Positions 1-8,651 of a stretch of DNA of 64,000 bases are shown in pieces. The DNA is from JBBQZP01 sp038207585. GTDB lineage: Bacteria > Pseudomonadota > Alphaproteobacteria > Rhodobacterales > Rhodobacteraceae. Made by a program: the position numbers and the translations under genes. The notes beneath the pieces were generated by a model. It was not told where the DNA came from. It saw nothing but the letters and a program-made list of their open reading frames with translations, and did no database searches. The DNA is taken from positions 1 to 64,000 of the forward strand of contig JBBQZP010000016.1 of the NCBI GenBank assembly GCA_038207585.1. The letters are read 5' to 3'. How positions within the stretch are numbered: position 1 is the stretch's first letter; every line of letters starts with the position of its first letter.

Positions 1-812
1 GGTTTTGGGGCGGGGGAAATGCCGAAGGTGTCAAGGACGGCCTGGTCGAGGCCGGCGCGGTGATAGGCGAGGGGGGCCTCGTAGATGGTTTTAAGGTCGT
101 AGGCGGGGATGACATGCTCTTTGCGGACGTTGCAGAAAAGGGCGATCTTTTCCAATTCACGCTCGGGGATCGGGTGTTCCGAGCGGCAGACGAGGACATC
201 GGGGGCGAGACCGATGGATTGCAGTTCCTTGACCGAGTGCTGGGTGGGTTTGGTTTTGAGTTCTCCGCTGGCCGAGAGGTAGGGCAGCAGCGTCAGGTGC
301 ATCAGGATGCACTGGCCGCGCGGGCGTTCGTGGATGAACTGGCGGATCGCCTCGAAAAACGGAAGGCCCTCGATATCGCCGACGGTTCCGCCGATTTCGC
401 ACAGCATGAAATCAACCTCGTCCTCGCCGATGCGCAGGAAGTCCTTGATTTCATTGGTGACATGCGGGATGACCTGAATGGTCTTGCCCAGATAGTCGCC
501 GCGACGTTCCTTTTCCAGCACGGTGGAATAGATGCGGCCCGACGAGACGCTATCGGTCTTGCGCGCGGCAACACCGGTGAAGCGTTCGTAATGTCCAAGG
601 TCCAGATCGGTTTCGGCACCATCGTCGGTGACGAACACCTCGCCATGTTCAAAGGGCGACATCGTGCCGGGATCGACGTTCAGGTAGGGGTCAAGCTTGC
701 GCAGTCGCACCGTAAAGCCGCGCGCCTGCAACAACGCGCCAAGGGCCGCCGAAGCCAGACCCTTGCCAAGGGACGAGACGACACCGCCGGTGATGAAAAT
801 GTAGCGTGCCAT
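1..812 (-). CDS. pyrG: CTP synthase, N-terminal part (cut by window edge)
   Basis: Makes CTP from UTP, ATP and glutamine, the last step of pyrimidine nucleotide synthesis in the cytosol. The first 270 residues are visible, starting MARYIFITGG followed by GGVVSSLGKG, the phosphate-binding loop of the amidoligase domain. LDPYLNVDPGTMSPFEHGEV and CEIGGTVGDIEG, both family hallmarks, follow. The C-terminal glutamine amidotransferase domain lies beyond the left edge. The start codon is the CAT at 810-812. secG sits 161 bp upstream on the same strand, a pairing common in alphaproteobacteria. The frame is intact as far as it can be read. Confidence 0.96.
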   Translation of the reverse strand, partial: MARYIFITGGVVSSLGKGLASAALGALLQARGFTVRLRKLDPYLNVDPGTMSPFEHGEVFVTDDGAETDLDLGHYERFTGVAARKTDSVSSGRIYSTVLEKERRGDYLGKTIQVIPHVTNEIKDFLRIGEDEVDFMLCEIGGTVGDIEGLPFFEAIRQFIHERPRGQCILMHLTLLPYLSASGELKTKPTQHSVKELQSIGLAPDVLVCRSEHPIPERELEKIALFCNVRKEHVIPAYDLKTIYEAPLAYHRAGLDQAVLDTFGISPAPK

Positions 813-973
813 GTCGGTTGGCCCCCCGTGAATCAGTGGTTTTGGGCTGTTCTTCGCAGCGAAGGAATCACAGCATCACGGGATTTGAGCAATAGCGACT
901 AAACGCCGGCTGCGCAACCCGACCGCAACATGCTGTCACGATATGCGGCAGCGTCGCAACGGATTGTGGCAGA

Positions 974-1429
974 TCAATTTGCCGGAGCGGCTGGTGCAGG
1001 TGCCGGAGCAGCCGGTGCCGGTGCAGGCGTCGCCGGTTCCGGGGCGGTTTCCGGAACGCCGGGCACATCGTCGAGCCGTGGCGGGGCGACCGGGGCATCG
1101 GGGTTCGAAGGCGGCAGCAGATCGGTGCCCAAGGGCGCTACAGGGGCCACGGGTTGTGCCGCAGGCGTGCCGCCGAACTGATCCACGACCGATGCGCCAC
1201 CCGCCTTTTGCGCTGCAAGAATGGTCAGCGTGATGGATGTGATGATGAAGCCTACCGCAAAAATCCAGGTCAGCTTGGTCATCGCCGTTGCAACCCCGCG
1301 CCCCGACATCGCTCCACCGCCGCCGCCGCCGCCCATGCCCAGGCCGCCACCTTCGGAGCGTTGCAAAAGCACCACCCCGATCAGAAGAAGGGCAAGGATC
1401 AGGTGGATGGTAAGAACAACGTTTTCCAT
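974..1429 (-). CDS. secG: Preprotein translocase subunit SecG
   Basis: Small inner-membrane partner of SecYE that assists protein translocation. The 151 residues begin MENVVLTIHLILALLLIGVV, a first membrane helix, then a glycine-rich cytoplasmic loop (LGMGGGGGGG) and a second helix around residues 55-75, the classic SecG layout. The C-terminal 60 residues are a proline/alanine-rich low-complexity tail ending in repeated PAPAAPA units, making it longer than the roughly 110-residue E. coli protein. That extension is a common alphaproteobacterial trait and probably disordered. It is co-oriented with pyrG downstream. The Shine-Dalgarno sequence is weak. Confidence 0.93.
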   Translation of the reverse strand: MENVVLTIHLILALLLIGVVLLQRSEGGGLGMGGGGGGGAMSGRGVATAMTKLTWIFAVGFIITSITLTILAAQKAGGASVVDQFGGTPAAQPVAPVAPLGTDLLPPSNPDAPVAPPRLDDVPGVPETAPEPATPAPAPAAPAPAPAAPAN

Positions 1430-1534
1430 GGGCGCTTTCGGCTGCTGACGCGCCTATCTAGGCGGATGCGCGCAGGGCTGCAACCCCTTCGGCGCGGGGG
1501 GCAGAGGGCGGCCTTGGCGCAAAGGCTGCAAGAT

Positions 1535-1558
1535 GAGTATTTTTGCAAAAATGAAGTC
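1535..1558. repeat. 24-bp intergenic repeat, copy 1 (ATTTTTGCAAAAAT core)
   Basis: This copy is base-for-base the same over 24 bp as copies at 49836-49859 and 57509-57532. Its core is the perfect 14-bp palindrome ATTTTTGCAAAAAT. Here it lies between secG and the VOC gene, downstream of the VOC stop codon. Unlike the other two copies, no partner arm is evident beside it. It could act as a transcription terminator or a protein-binding site. Confidence 0.75.
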
Positions 1559-1571
1559 TGAAGCGGCAGGG

Positions 1572-1955
1572 CTATTCCGGGGCCTCGCAGACGGCCGAGA
1601 GTTTGTTGCCATCGGGATCGCGGACGTAAGCTGCGTAGAAATGCCGACCATAGCGACGCAGGCCGGGCGCGCCTTCGTCGGTACCGCCATGAGCCAGGGC
1701 TGCGGCGTGAAACGCGCGGACGGTGGCGCGGTCCTGGGCCTGCAGGGCGATCATGGAGCCGTTTCCGTGCGACGCGCGCTTCTCGTCGAACGGACGTTCG
1801 ATCCAGAGTCTTGTGTGGGTATCATGCGGTGCGCCGTAGCCCGCGCCGTCTTCATCGGCATCGCGGGGGATCAGGCCAAGCGTTGCCATGACAGGATCGT
1901 AGAACAGCCGGGCGCGGGCGGGGTCATTGGTGCCAAGAGTGATGTAGAGAAGCAT
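1572..1955 (-). CDS. VOC (glyoxalase/bleomycin-resistance fold) family protein
   Basis: A 127-residue single-domain vicinal-oxygen-chelate protein. It opens MLLYITLGTNDPARARLFYD, the typical first beta-alpha unit, and ends AAYVRDPDGNKLSAVCE, matching the usual YVRDPDGNKL C-terminal metal-site strand. Members are metal-dependent lyases, isomerases or dioxygenases, or binding proteins. Nothing here identifies the substrate. It starts 2 bp after the stop of the membrane-protein gene at 1958-2353, so the two are probably cotranscribed on the minus strand. Confidence 0.85.
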   Translation of the reverse strand: MLLYITLGTNDPARARLFYDPVMATLGLIPRDADEDGAGYGAPHDTHTRLWIERPFDEKRASHGNGSMIALQAQDRATVRAFHAAALAHGGTDEGAPGLRRYGRHFYAAYVRDPDGNKLSAVCEAPE

Positions 1956-1957
1956 GC

Positions 1958-2353
1958 TTAACCCTCGATCTCGTCAACGCTGGCCTGACCGGACAGGCGC
2001 TGGCGGATGATGCTCCACGACAGGCCGACGCCGAGGATCAGTGACAAGGCGATCAGGGCAAGCCAAACGGTCAGGCCTTGATTGCCAAGCCGTAGAACGC
2101 CCCAGTCGGCCAGCACCCAGAGTGCCGAGCCGAAGATGGCCGCGATCAGCACCACCCCGAATGCCCCGATCGACCGCAGCGTGGCCCCGATATAGACCAT
2201 GTAGCCGACACCGAGGATAAGCCCGAGGAACAGCGTCAGCGGTAGTTGTGTCGCGTAATTCGCCTGTGACCAGTGTGCGAAGTTCCATTGCGTGGGGTTG
2301 TAGGTGGCGGTCAGCAGCACGAACGCGCCCAGCCAGCGCAAAAGGATACCCAT
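1958..2353 (-). CDS. Four-helix membrane protein, DUF6524-like
   Basis: A 131-residue integral membrane protein of unknown function. It begins MGILLRWLGAFVLLTATYNPTQWNF and has about four hydrophobic segments (residues 3-16, 36-58, 63-85, 94-115), ending in a charged tail GQASVDEIEG. The N-terminal TYNPT motif and overall length match a small family common in Rhodobacterales that I recall as DUF6524. The family name is from memory and unverified. It is the likely first gene of a two-gene unit with the VOC protein. Confidence 0.75.
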   Translation of the reverse strand: MGILLRWLGAFVLLTATYNPTQWNFAHWSQANYATQLPLTLFLGLILGVGYMVYIGATLRSIGAFGVVLIAAIFGSALWVLADWGVLRLGNQGLTVWLALIALSLILGVGLSWSIIRQRLSGQASVDEIEG

Positions 2354-2471
2354 GAGTGTTGCGCCTTGTGTTGCGGCAGATGTTTGTGGAACCTACCCCG
2401 GCTGGCACCATCTTGCCAAGTGTGCAAGGGGCGGGCAGTACCCGTTTCGGCAAGGCGCAAAGGACAGAGCG

Positions 2472-2810
2472 TTGATTACAGTGGCCTTTACACAAGGTGT
2501 TTCCGATTGCGCCGTGACCTTTGCTGTTCTGGAAGCACATGGATTTCACCCGGTCCTCACGCATTACCAGACCGCGATGATCCAATCCCATCTGGCACAG
2601 GCGACGGGGGGTGTTCTGATCTAGGTTCCCCGCGCCGAGGTGGTTGAGGCCGCGGCCCTGCTTGCCGATCTGCCCGAGCCTGTGGCGCGGCCACATTCCT
2701 TGCCGATGGTGCTTTTGTTCATCCTCGCGTTCCTGATGGCGGCTTTTCCGCCACCGGCGCGCGGGCTTTATGTCCGGCGGCGTGTGGGTCAGGTGGACAT
2801 GACCGCCTGA
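2472..2810 (+). pseudogene. DUF2007-like small membrane-anchored protein, broken by an amber stop
   Basis: The frame opens at a TTG at 2472 with an AAAGGA Shine-Dalgarno about 8 bases upstream. It reads MITVAFTQGVSDCAVTFAVL, then ...GGVLI, TAG at 2622-2624, then VPRAEVVEAAALLADLPEP. It continues through a hydrophobic segment (MVLLFILAFLMAAF) to a TGA at 2808-2810. The order 'switch between stretches of an enzyme-like alpha/beta fold, then VP-x-AEVVEAAALL' resembles the DUF2007 signal-transducing-like family, often with a C-terminal helix. The single stop splits one coherent domain, so I read it as a nonsense mutant or sequencing error. The family assignment is moderate. Confidence 0.55.
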
Positions 2811-2927
2811 CTGGTCCGACGAACCCAAGCCGCGCTACATGCCTGCGCTGACGATTTTCCGGTTCCAACCCGCGCGCGCCTTCTCTATACAACGCACGGC
2901 TTCCCCTTGCGCGAAAGATGAACTCTC

Positions 2928-4220
2928 ATGGCCAATGTTGTTGTTGTCGGTGCCCAATGGGGCGATGAGGGGAAGGGCAAGATTGTCGACTGGCTGTCGG
3001 AACGCGCCGATGTGATCGCGCGGTTTCAGGGCGGGCACAATGCGGGCCACACGCTGGTCGTCGATGGCAAGGTTTACAAGCTGAGCCTGCTGCCCTCGGG
3101 GATTGTGCGGGGCGGCAAGCTCAGTGTCATCGGCAACGGCGTGGTGCTCGACCCTTGGCATCTGGTGACCGAGATTGAAAAGCTGCGCGGGCAGGGGGTC
3201 GAGATCAGCCCCGACAATCTGATGATCGCCGAGAATGCGCCTTTGATCCTGCCCCTGCATGGCGAGTTGGACCGGGCGCGGGAGGGGCAGAATTCGGTGG
3301 CCAAGATCGGCACCACGGGGCGCGGGATCGGGCCTGCGTATGAGGATAAGGTGGGCCGAAGGGCGATCCGCGTGGCCGATCTTGCTGATGCGGCCACGCT
3401 GGAGACGCGGGTGGACCGGCTGATGGGGCATCACGACGCGCTGCGCCGGGGGTTGGGGATCGAGCCGGTTGACCGCGCGGCACTGCTGGATGCGCTGCGC
3501 GAGATTGCGCCGCAGGTTCTGCCCTATGCGAAACCGGTGTGGAAGGTGCTGAACGATGCCCGCCGCGCCGGAAAGCGCATCCTGTTCGAGGGCGCGCAGG
3601 GCGCACTTCTGGATATTGATTTCGGGACCTATCCGTTTGTCACCAGCTCCAACGTGATCGCCGGGCAGGCGGCCACCGGCACCGGGCTGGGGCCGAATGC
3701 CATCGGCTTCGTGCTGGGGATCGTCAAGGCCTACACCACCCGCGTCGGCGAAGGCCCGTTCCCGGCCGAATTGCACGACGCCGATGGCGACCGGCTGGGC
3801 GAGCGCGGGCATGAATTCGGCACCGTTACAGGCCGCAAGCGCCGTTGCGGGTGGTTTGATGCGGTGCTGGTGCGCCAGACCTGTGCGACCAGCGGTGTCA
3901 CGGGCATCGCGCTGACCAAGCTGGATGTGCTGGACGGGTTCAAGACGCTGAAAATCTGCGTGGGGTATGATCTGGACGGGGAGCGGCTGGATTATCTGCC
4001 CACCGCCGCCGATGCGCAGGCCCGCTGCAAGCCCATCTATGAGGAGATGGAGGGTTGGTCGGAAACCACCGCAGGGGCGCGGCGCTGGGCGGACCTTCCG
4101 GGGGCCGCGATCAAATATGTGCGCCGCATTGAAGAGTTGATCGAATGCCCCGTCGCGCTACTTTCCACCTCGCCCGAGCGGGAGGACACGATCCTAGTGA
4201 CCGACCCGTTCGTGGACTGA
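2928..4220 (+). CDS. purA: Adenylosuccinate synthetase
   Basis: Catalyses IMP + aspartate + GTP to adenylosuccinate, the first committed step to AMP. The 430 residues, a normal family length, begin MANVVVVGAQWGDEGKGKIV, whose GDEGKGK is the GTP P-loop. It is followed by FQGGHNAGHT (catalytic His), GTTGRGIGPAYEDK, and the C-terminal RKRRCGWFDAV and TKLDVLDGF guanine-binding signatures. The Shine-Dalgarno is weak (AAAGATGA), but the start is fixed by the conserved N-terminus. The DUF2842 gene follows after 21 bp and is probably cotranscribed. Confidence 0.97.
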   Translation: MANVVVVGAQWGDEGKGKIVDWLSERADVIARFQGGHNAGHTLVVDGKVYKLSLLPSGIVRGGKLSVIGNGVVLDPWHLVTEIEKLRGQGVEISPDNLMIAENAPLILPLHGELDRAREGQNSVAKIGTTGRGIGPAYEDKVGRRAIRVADLADAATLETRVDRLMGHHDALRRGLGIEPVDRAALLDALREIAPQVLPYAKPVWKVLNDARRAGKRILFEGAQGALLDIDFGTYPFVTSSNVIAGQAATGTGLGPNAIGFVLGIVKAYTTRVGEGPFPAELHDADGDRLGERGHEFGTVTGRKRRCGWFDAVLVRQTCATSGVTGIALTKLDVLDGFKTLKICVGYDLDGERLDYLPTAADAQARCKPIYEEMEGWSETTAGARRWADLPGAAIKYVRRIEELIECPVALLSTSPEREDTILVTDPFVD

Positions 4221-4241
4221 TCGGCGATTGAAGGGGGCGGC

Positions 4242-4463
4242 ATGACACTCAGCTACAAGGCGCGGCGCAGGTGGTCGCTGGTGATCCTGCTGATCGGGTT
4301 GCCGGTCTATATCGTGGTGGCGGTCAATGTGGTTGACATGATCGGGGCTACGCATTTTCTGGCACAGCTTGCCGTGTTCGTAGGCCTTGGGTTTTTGTGG
4401 ATCGTGCCATTCCGCTTTGTCTTTCGCGGCATCGGACAGCCTGATCCCGACGCCAAGGAATAG
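4242..4463 (+). CDS. DUF2842 family small membrane protein
   Basis: A 73-residue protein beginning MTLSYKARRRWSLVILLIGL with two hydrophobic helices (residues 13-32 and 39-57) and the tail FRFVFRGIGQPDPDAKE. The SYKARRRW opening, two helices and F+FRG motif are the DUF2842 pattern, a small family almost confined to alphaproteobacteria. No function is known. It lies 21 bp after purA in the same direction with a GGGGGCGGC ribosome-binding region, and its stop is 2 bp from the end of the convergent RTX remnant. Confidence 0.85.
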   Translation: MTLSYKARRRWSLVILLIGLPVYIVVAVNVVDMIGATHFLAQLAVFVGLGFLWIVPFRFVFRGIGQPDPDAKE

Positions 4464-4465
4464 CG

Positions 4466-5063
4466 TTAAAAGATCAGATCAACGCTGGTGATCCCGGTCG
4501 GGTTGATCGCGAAATCGGCGATCCTGTCGACGTCGATATCGCCCAGAAGCTGGCCGTCGGCAAAGCGGAGTTGGTCTTGCTTGCCGGTAAATTCGCGCAA
4601 GCCGATGTTGGTGTGGTCGACGTACTGGGTCTTGCACCTGCCGTCCAACATCAGACGTTCTCAATCTTGTTCACTCAAGTCGATCATGTCCCGAATAACC
4701 ATAAAGCATCTCGTGGCCGTTGCCCAATGTTTGTATCCCGTCATCGCCAGCGCCGCTTTAGAGCAGTGCGTTGCGTCTTTCGGTAAAGATGTTGTCCTTG
4801 CCGCCCATACCACGAAAGACATTGTTGCCCGCGCCGCTGAAAAGCCGGTCATTCCCGTCGCCGCCGAACAGTGCGTCAGCACCGTTCTTGCCCGAAAGTG
4901 TTTCGCTGCCCAGACCACCATAGGCCTGATCAAGCCCGGTGCCGCCCCGAAACCAGTCATTACCCACGACACGGCCCAGCCCGACCGGGGCAAAGACATT
5001 CGATGTTCCGGTTGCGGCAATCCGATTAAAGTCTTCGGTGTTTCTATAACTAGCCGTCGTTTA
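4466..5063 (-). pseudogene. Decayed RTX (hemolysin-type calcium-binding) protein remnant
   Basis: Read from 5063 downwards, one frame gives VGNDWFRGGTGLD, ALFGGDGNDRLFSGAGNNVF and similar GGxGxDxL nonapeptide units, then a TAA near 4755-4760. The same frame continues with SGAGDDGIQTLGNGHEMLYG to a TGA. The C-terminal region appears in a different frame as LREFTGKQDQLRFADG and ISDVDRIADF-like text ending SVDLIF at 4466. At least one stop and one frameshift therefore separate parts of one serralysin-type C-terminal domain. No start region survives. It may be debris from the RTX family present intact at 10-14 kb and 42 kb. Confidence 0.75.
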
Positions 5064-5173
5064 TTAACCCCCCAAGGCGAAGCGAGATGCACCCCTGCAA
5101 CCAGCCGTGGCATCACCTCGGTGAAGCTGTGATCCCTAATGGAATGAAAACAGGTTGCCCGCCCGAAACGCAA

Positions 5174-5203
5174 TCAGGCGAAGGGGCTTCCCCCTTCGCC
5201 TGA
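5174..5203 (-). terminator. Perfect 13-bp stem-loop downstream of the acidic-protein gene
   Basis: CAGGCGAAGGGG pairs with CCCCTTCGCCTG around a CTTC loop, extended by one flanking T-A pair. It sits 72 bp beyond the stop of the gene ending at 5275 on the minus strand. No strong T-run follows on either strand, so it may be a terminator without a classical tail or an mRNA-stabilising hairpin. Confidence 0.6.
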
Positions 5204-5274
5204 CGCCCGTGGGACGGTGGCAGCCATCTGACCACGTGTCCCTTTTCCCCCTTGGCCCATGCCAACAGGGGATA

Positions 5275-7824
5275 TTATCCGACCAGTTTGCGCGCCTCGT
5301 CCAGATAGCGCGACGCATCGGTCAAGGCATACTGCCCGCGTTTGACCTTTTCAATCTTTCCGTCACGCAACAACACACCAAAGACGCGCAGGCTGTCTTC
5401 GCGGCTGTGGATCGGATCGGGATCAAAGCTGCCGACCTGACGCAAAAGCTGCGGGCGCGAGAAGTGCGGGCGGCCTTCCACGGTGGAGGTGTAGGCGGCA
5501 GCGGCTTCCAGCAGATCGGCCAGTTCTACCGCACCCAGACGATCGGCGAATTCGGTAAAGCCTTTGGCGTCGCTGAAGAAGTTGTCATCATCGGATGCGT
5601 CATCGTCGTCATCTTCATCATCGTCCTGGGCTTTCAGCGCAAGGTTCGACCCGCCGACGCGGCGCGGACGCAGCATGGCCGACGCGGCAACGGAGGCGTC
5701 AACGGCGGGGCGGTCGATCCGCTGGGCCGACACCAGAACCAGCGGCGCGGGGCGCTCGCGGGGCTGTTCGGTTGCCAGTGCGCTTGCCACTGATGCAATC
5801 GCTGCATCGGACATATCGGTTTCTGCCGGCTGGCTGTCGGCCGGTTTGTCATCGCCGCGTTCAGCGCCTGGCGGCAACGGCGTGGCGGGGCCCATCACCT
5901 TGGTCAGATCGGTGCGGTACGGGTCCGAGCGCTCGGCGTCGGTCGGTTTGGGTTTGCCGCCCGACAGGCGGTCGGCGACGGTCGCCGCAACGGCAGCTTT
6001 CAGATGAGCGATGGCCGACAGGCGTCGGCGCTGTTCGGGGACCTGCATCTCAGTGTTGGTCTGTTCGATCAGCCGGCTGACCGCCTCATCGCCGCCATTT
6101 TCCGCAAGACGCGTGTTGCGCGCGGCGGGTCGACCCGGGATCACGGGGCGCGACGGGGTGACGGTGCGCTGGGGTTCGGCTTTTGCTTCGGTCGTTTCGT
6201 CGTCCGACAGGGCCTGCTCCAGCGCGATCGAGGCATCCTCGGTCAGATCGTCGGACGCGGGCTTGTCTTGCGTGTCGCCGCGCACATCGGCCAGTTCGCG
6301 GGCCAGATCGTCTTCGGCCTGCGCAGACAAGGTGGGTTCGGGGGCGGTTTCTGCGGGTGCAGCACGACGGATCTTGATCACGCGTGCACGGGCGCGTTGC
6401 AGCTTTTCCATCACGGCAGGCTGCGCGTCCTCTGCCGCATCCGGGACGGTCGCCGCGTCCTCGTCGAGCGGTGCGTCCACTTCGGTCAGGCTTTCATCGG
6501 ATGTCGGTTCGTCCATCGCGACCGGCGTGCTGTCGGTGTCATCAAGGGGTTGCGCTTCGGAGACGGGCGCAACGTCCGCTTCGCTACGGGCGAGCATGTC
6601 ATCTTCGCCAGTGGCAAAATCGGCACCAAAGCTGATCGGCGCGTCGATGTCGGCGGGATGCACCTCGGCGATGTGGTGCTTGACCGGTTCGCTGTGGGAC
6701 TGTTCCGCGTAATCCTGTGCGGCAAGGGCTTGTTCAGCAGAGATGGCAAGCGGCGCTGCGTCCTCGACAAGGGCATCCTCGTCTTCATAGGCGGTGGGCG
6801 CGTCCTGCGGTTCGGCTTCGGTTGCGAAACCGGCGACGGGTTCTGCGGCTTCTGCGAACATCTCATCTGCGTCGTCGTCAAAGGCGGCGGGCGCGGGTTC
6901 GTCGATGGCTTCGGCTTCGGCCTCTGGTTCCGGACTGGAATTCAGTGCCGACATGAAGCTGCGCAGATCATCGTCTGCCTCGGATGTGGGTTCGGCTTTT
7001 GCTTCGGCGACCGGTTCGGCGATGGGTTCGGCGGCGGCCAGAGTGTCATCGGCGGAGTGTCCGGCAAGGCTGGCCAGCAGGGCATCGTCGTCGGCAGCAT
7101 CGCTTAGGTCGTCCATCACCGGATCAGCGGCATCTGCAACCACATTCCCCGCCGGTGCCGAAATAGGCTCGTCTTCTTCGGAGGCAATATCCTCGTGTGA
7201 AGGGACTTCAGGCTGGGCCATGTCAACGGCCGCTAGCTCGGGAACAGGAGTTTCCGAAACCGGGGATTTCGCAAGGCGAGCCTCGGATTCAATGGCTTCG
7301 GGCGCGGCATGCACATCAACGGGCGCGAACGTCTCGGCTGCGAAAGTTGTGGGCATGACTTCGGAATGCTGGTCTTCGATGAAATCGGTATAGGGCGCGC
7401 TGAACGGCTCACTGCGGGCGGCGGTCTGCGATCCGGCGACGGCCGCACGGATGCGCTGCAACTTGGCGGCGACGCTTTCGGAAACGGCAAGCTCCGTGGG
7501 GCGTGCAACCGGGGAAACCTCGGCCACAGCCGCTTTCACCGTTTTCGGCAAGGCGCGGGGCGTTCCATCTTCTTCGGCGCGCAGGATCACGCCATTGTCC
7601 TGAACCCGTGTTTCGACCCGGCGCTTGATCTCACGCTCGGCGATCTGGTGAAGCATGGCTGCATCGGGGGTGGGGGGTTCGGCCCCGAAATACCGGTCAT
7701 CGGCGGCAAGGTCACGGAAATACTCGGCGATGGCCTTCATCGTATTGAAAGGCTCGTCAAAGCCCTCCAAAGTACAAGAGAAGGTGCCATAGGACACCGT
7801 AAGAATTTTACTCGCTCCGTTCAT
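5275..7824 (-). CDS. Large acidic protein with conserved ends and disordered middle, function unknown
   Basis: About 849 residues from the ATG at 7822-7824 (MNGASKILTVSYGTFSCTLE), chosen over an upstream ATG because an AAGGCGAG Shine-Dalgarno precedes it. Residues 1-110 look ordered (FDEPFNTMKAIAEYFRDLA, DDRYFGAEPPTPD). The last 110 also look ordered (FTEFADRLGAVELADLLEAA, FSRPQLLRQVG, YLDEARKLVG) and may form a winged-helix-like fold. Between them lie roughly 600 residues of Ala/Glu/Asp-rich low complexity, including a DDEDDDDDASDDD run. I recognise the N-terminal block as a conserved Rhodobacterales protein of unknown role, sometimes labelled CheA-like without good reason. No kinase motif is visible. 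Confidence 0.8.
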   Translation of the reverse strand: MNGASKILTVSYGTFSCTLEGFDEPFNTMKAIAEYFRDLAADDRYFGAEPPTPDAAMLHQIAEREIKRRVETRVQDNGVILRAEEDGTPRALPKTVKAAVAEVSPVARPTELAVSESVAAKLQRIRAAVAGSQTAARSEPFSAPYTDFIEDQHSEVMPTTFAAETFAPVDVHAAPEAIESEARLAKSPVSETPVPELAAVDMAQPEVPSHEDIASEEDEPISAPAGNVVADAADPVMDDLSDAADDDALLASLAGHSADDTLAAAEPIAEPVAEAKAEPTSEADDDLRSFMSALNSSPEPEAEAEAIDEPAPAAFDDDADEMFAEAAEPVAGFATEAEPQDAPTAYEDEDALVEDAAPLAISAEQALAAQDYAEQSHSEPVKHHIAEVHPADIDAPISFGADFATGEDDMLARSEADVAPVSEAQPLDDTDSTPVAMDEPTSDESLTEVDAPLDEDAATVPDAAEDAQPAVMEKLQRARARVIKIRRAAPAETAPEPTLSAQAEDDLARELADVRGDTQDKPASDDLTEDASIALEQALSDDETTEAKAEPQRTVTPSRPVIPGRPAARNTRLAENGGDEAVSRLIEQTNTEMQVPEQRRRLSAIAHLKAAVAATVADRLSGGKPKPTDAERSDPYRTDLTKVMGPATPLPPGAERGDDKPADSQPAETDMSDAAIASVASALATEQPRERPAPLVLVSAQRIDRPAVDASVAASAMLRPRRVGGSNLALKAQDDDEDDDDDASDDDNFFSDAKGFTEFADRLGAVELADLLEAAAAYTSTVEGRPHFSRPQLLRQVGSFDPDPIHSREDSLRVFGVLLRDGKIEKVKRGQYALTDASRYLDEARKLVG

Positions 7825-7961
7825 CGGATGCTCGCCTTCTGCTACTGCTTGGCCTGTCTTGCCGCCAATAGGGATCATTAACGTGGACAGAACAGGGTAA
7901 TTTGAAGGATTGATTATGGCTCACCAACCCAATCAGTGCCTTAATTGAGAACAGTATCGGC

Positions 7962-8651
7962 ATGAATCACCCGATTGTCGAATCTTTGGGTGGGATCACG
8001 CTGGTGGCCGGCGGTCCGGTGCGCGGTGCCGATCTGCGGGCAGCGCTGGCGCTGGCGCCGTGCCTTGTGGCTGCTGATGGCGGGGCAGACCGGGCGCTGG
8101 CGTTGGGGCAGCGGCCCGGGGCGGTGATCGGCGACATGGATTCGATCTCGGACGCCGCGCGGAACGCCTTGCAGGGCGCGCTGCATAAGGTGGCCGAACA
8201 GGACACAACCGATTTCGACAAGGCGCTGTGCAGCATTGCAGCCCCGTTTGTTCTGGCGTTGGGGGTGCTGGGCGGGCGGGTGGATCACGAACTGGCAGTG
8301 CTGAACACGCTGGTGCGGCATCCCGCCCGCCGTTGCCTGCTGGTTGGCGCTTTGGATGTTGTGTTTCTGGCACCCCCCGACATGCAGATCGGCCTGCCCG
8401 GAAAAACCCGGTTTTCGCTGTTTCCACTGGCCCCCGTTACGGGCCGCAGCAACGGGCTGCGCTGGCCGATTGACGGGCTAAAGTTTGCGCCGGGTGGTCA
8501 GGTCGGCACCTCGAACGAAACCTCGGACGGCGCTGTGCATCTGAGGATGGACGCGCCCGCGATGCTGGTGATTGTGCCGCGCAGACATTTGCGTGCAGCA
8601 CTTACGGCGCTGTTGTCAGCGCCGCTGTGGCCCGCAGCGCCCGCGCCGTGA
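7962..8651 (+). CDS. thiN: Thiamine diphosphokinase
   Basis: Transfers pyrophosphate from ATP to thiamine, giving the cofactor thiamine diphosphate. The 229 residues carry the catalytic-domain signatures VAADGGADRAL, GDMDSIS, TTDFDKAL and LGGRVDHELAVLNTL, followed by the smaller beta-rich thiamine-binding domain. It lies divergently from the acidic-protein gene, with 137 bp between the two starts. Its last 50 bp overlap the 3' end of the convergent DMT transporter gene. Confidence 0.9.
   Translation: MNHPIVESLGGITLVAGGPVRGADLRAALALAPCLVAADGGADRALALGQRPGAVIGDMDSISDAARNALQGALHKVAEQDTTDFDKALCSIAAPFVLALGVLGGRVDHELAVLNTLVRHPARRCLLVGALDVVFLAPPDMQIGLPGKTRFSLFPLAPVTGRSNGLRWPIDGLKFAPGGQVGTSNETSDGAVHLRMDAPAMLVIVPRRHLRAALTALLSAPLWPAAPAP

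Noticed and set aside
2622..2624. Amber readthrough or a recoded residue explaining the in-frame TAGs
   Set aside because: The two TAG cases and one TAA occur in unrelated families. No downstream hairpin typical of recoding was seen next to them and no pyrrolysine genes are visible. Ordinary nonsense mutation or sequence error is simpler.
2835..3812. Long open frame antisense to purA
   Set aside because: It has no conserved motif and exists because high-GC codon use leaves the opposite strand free of stops. purA on the other strand is a textbook match.
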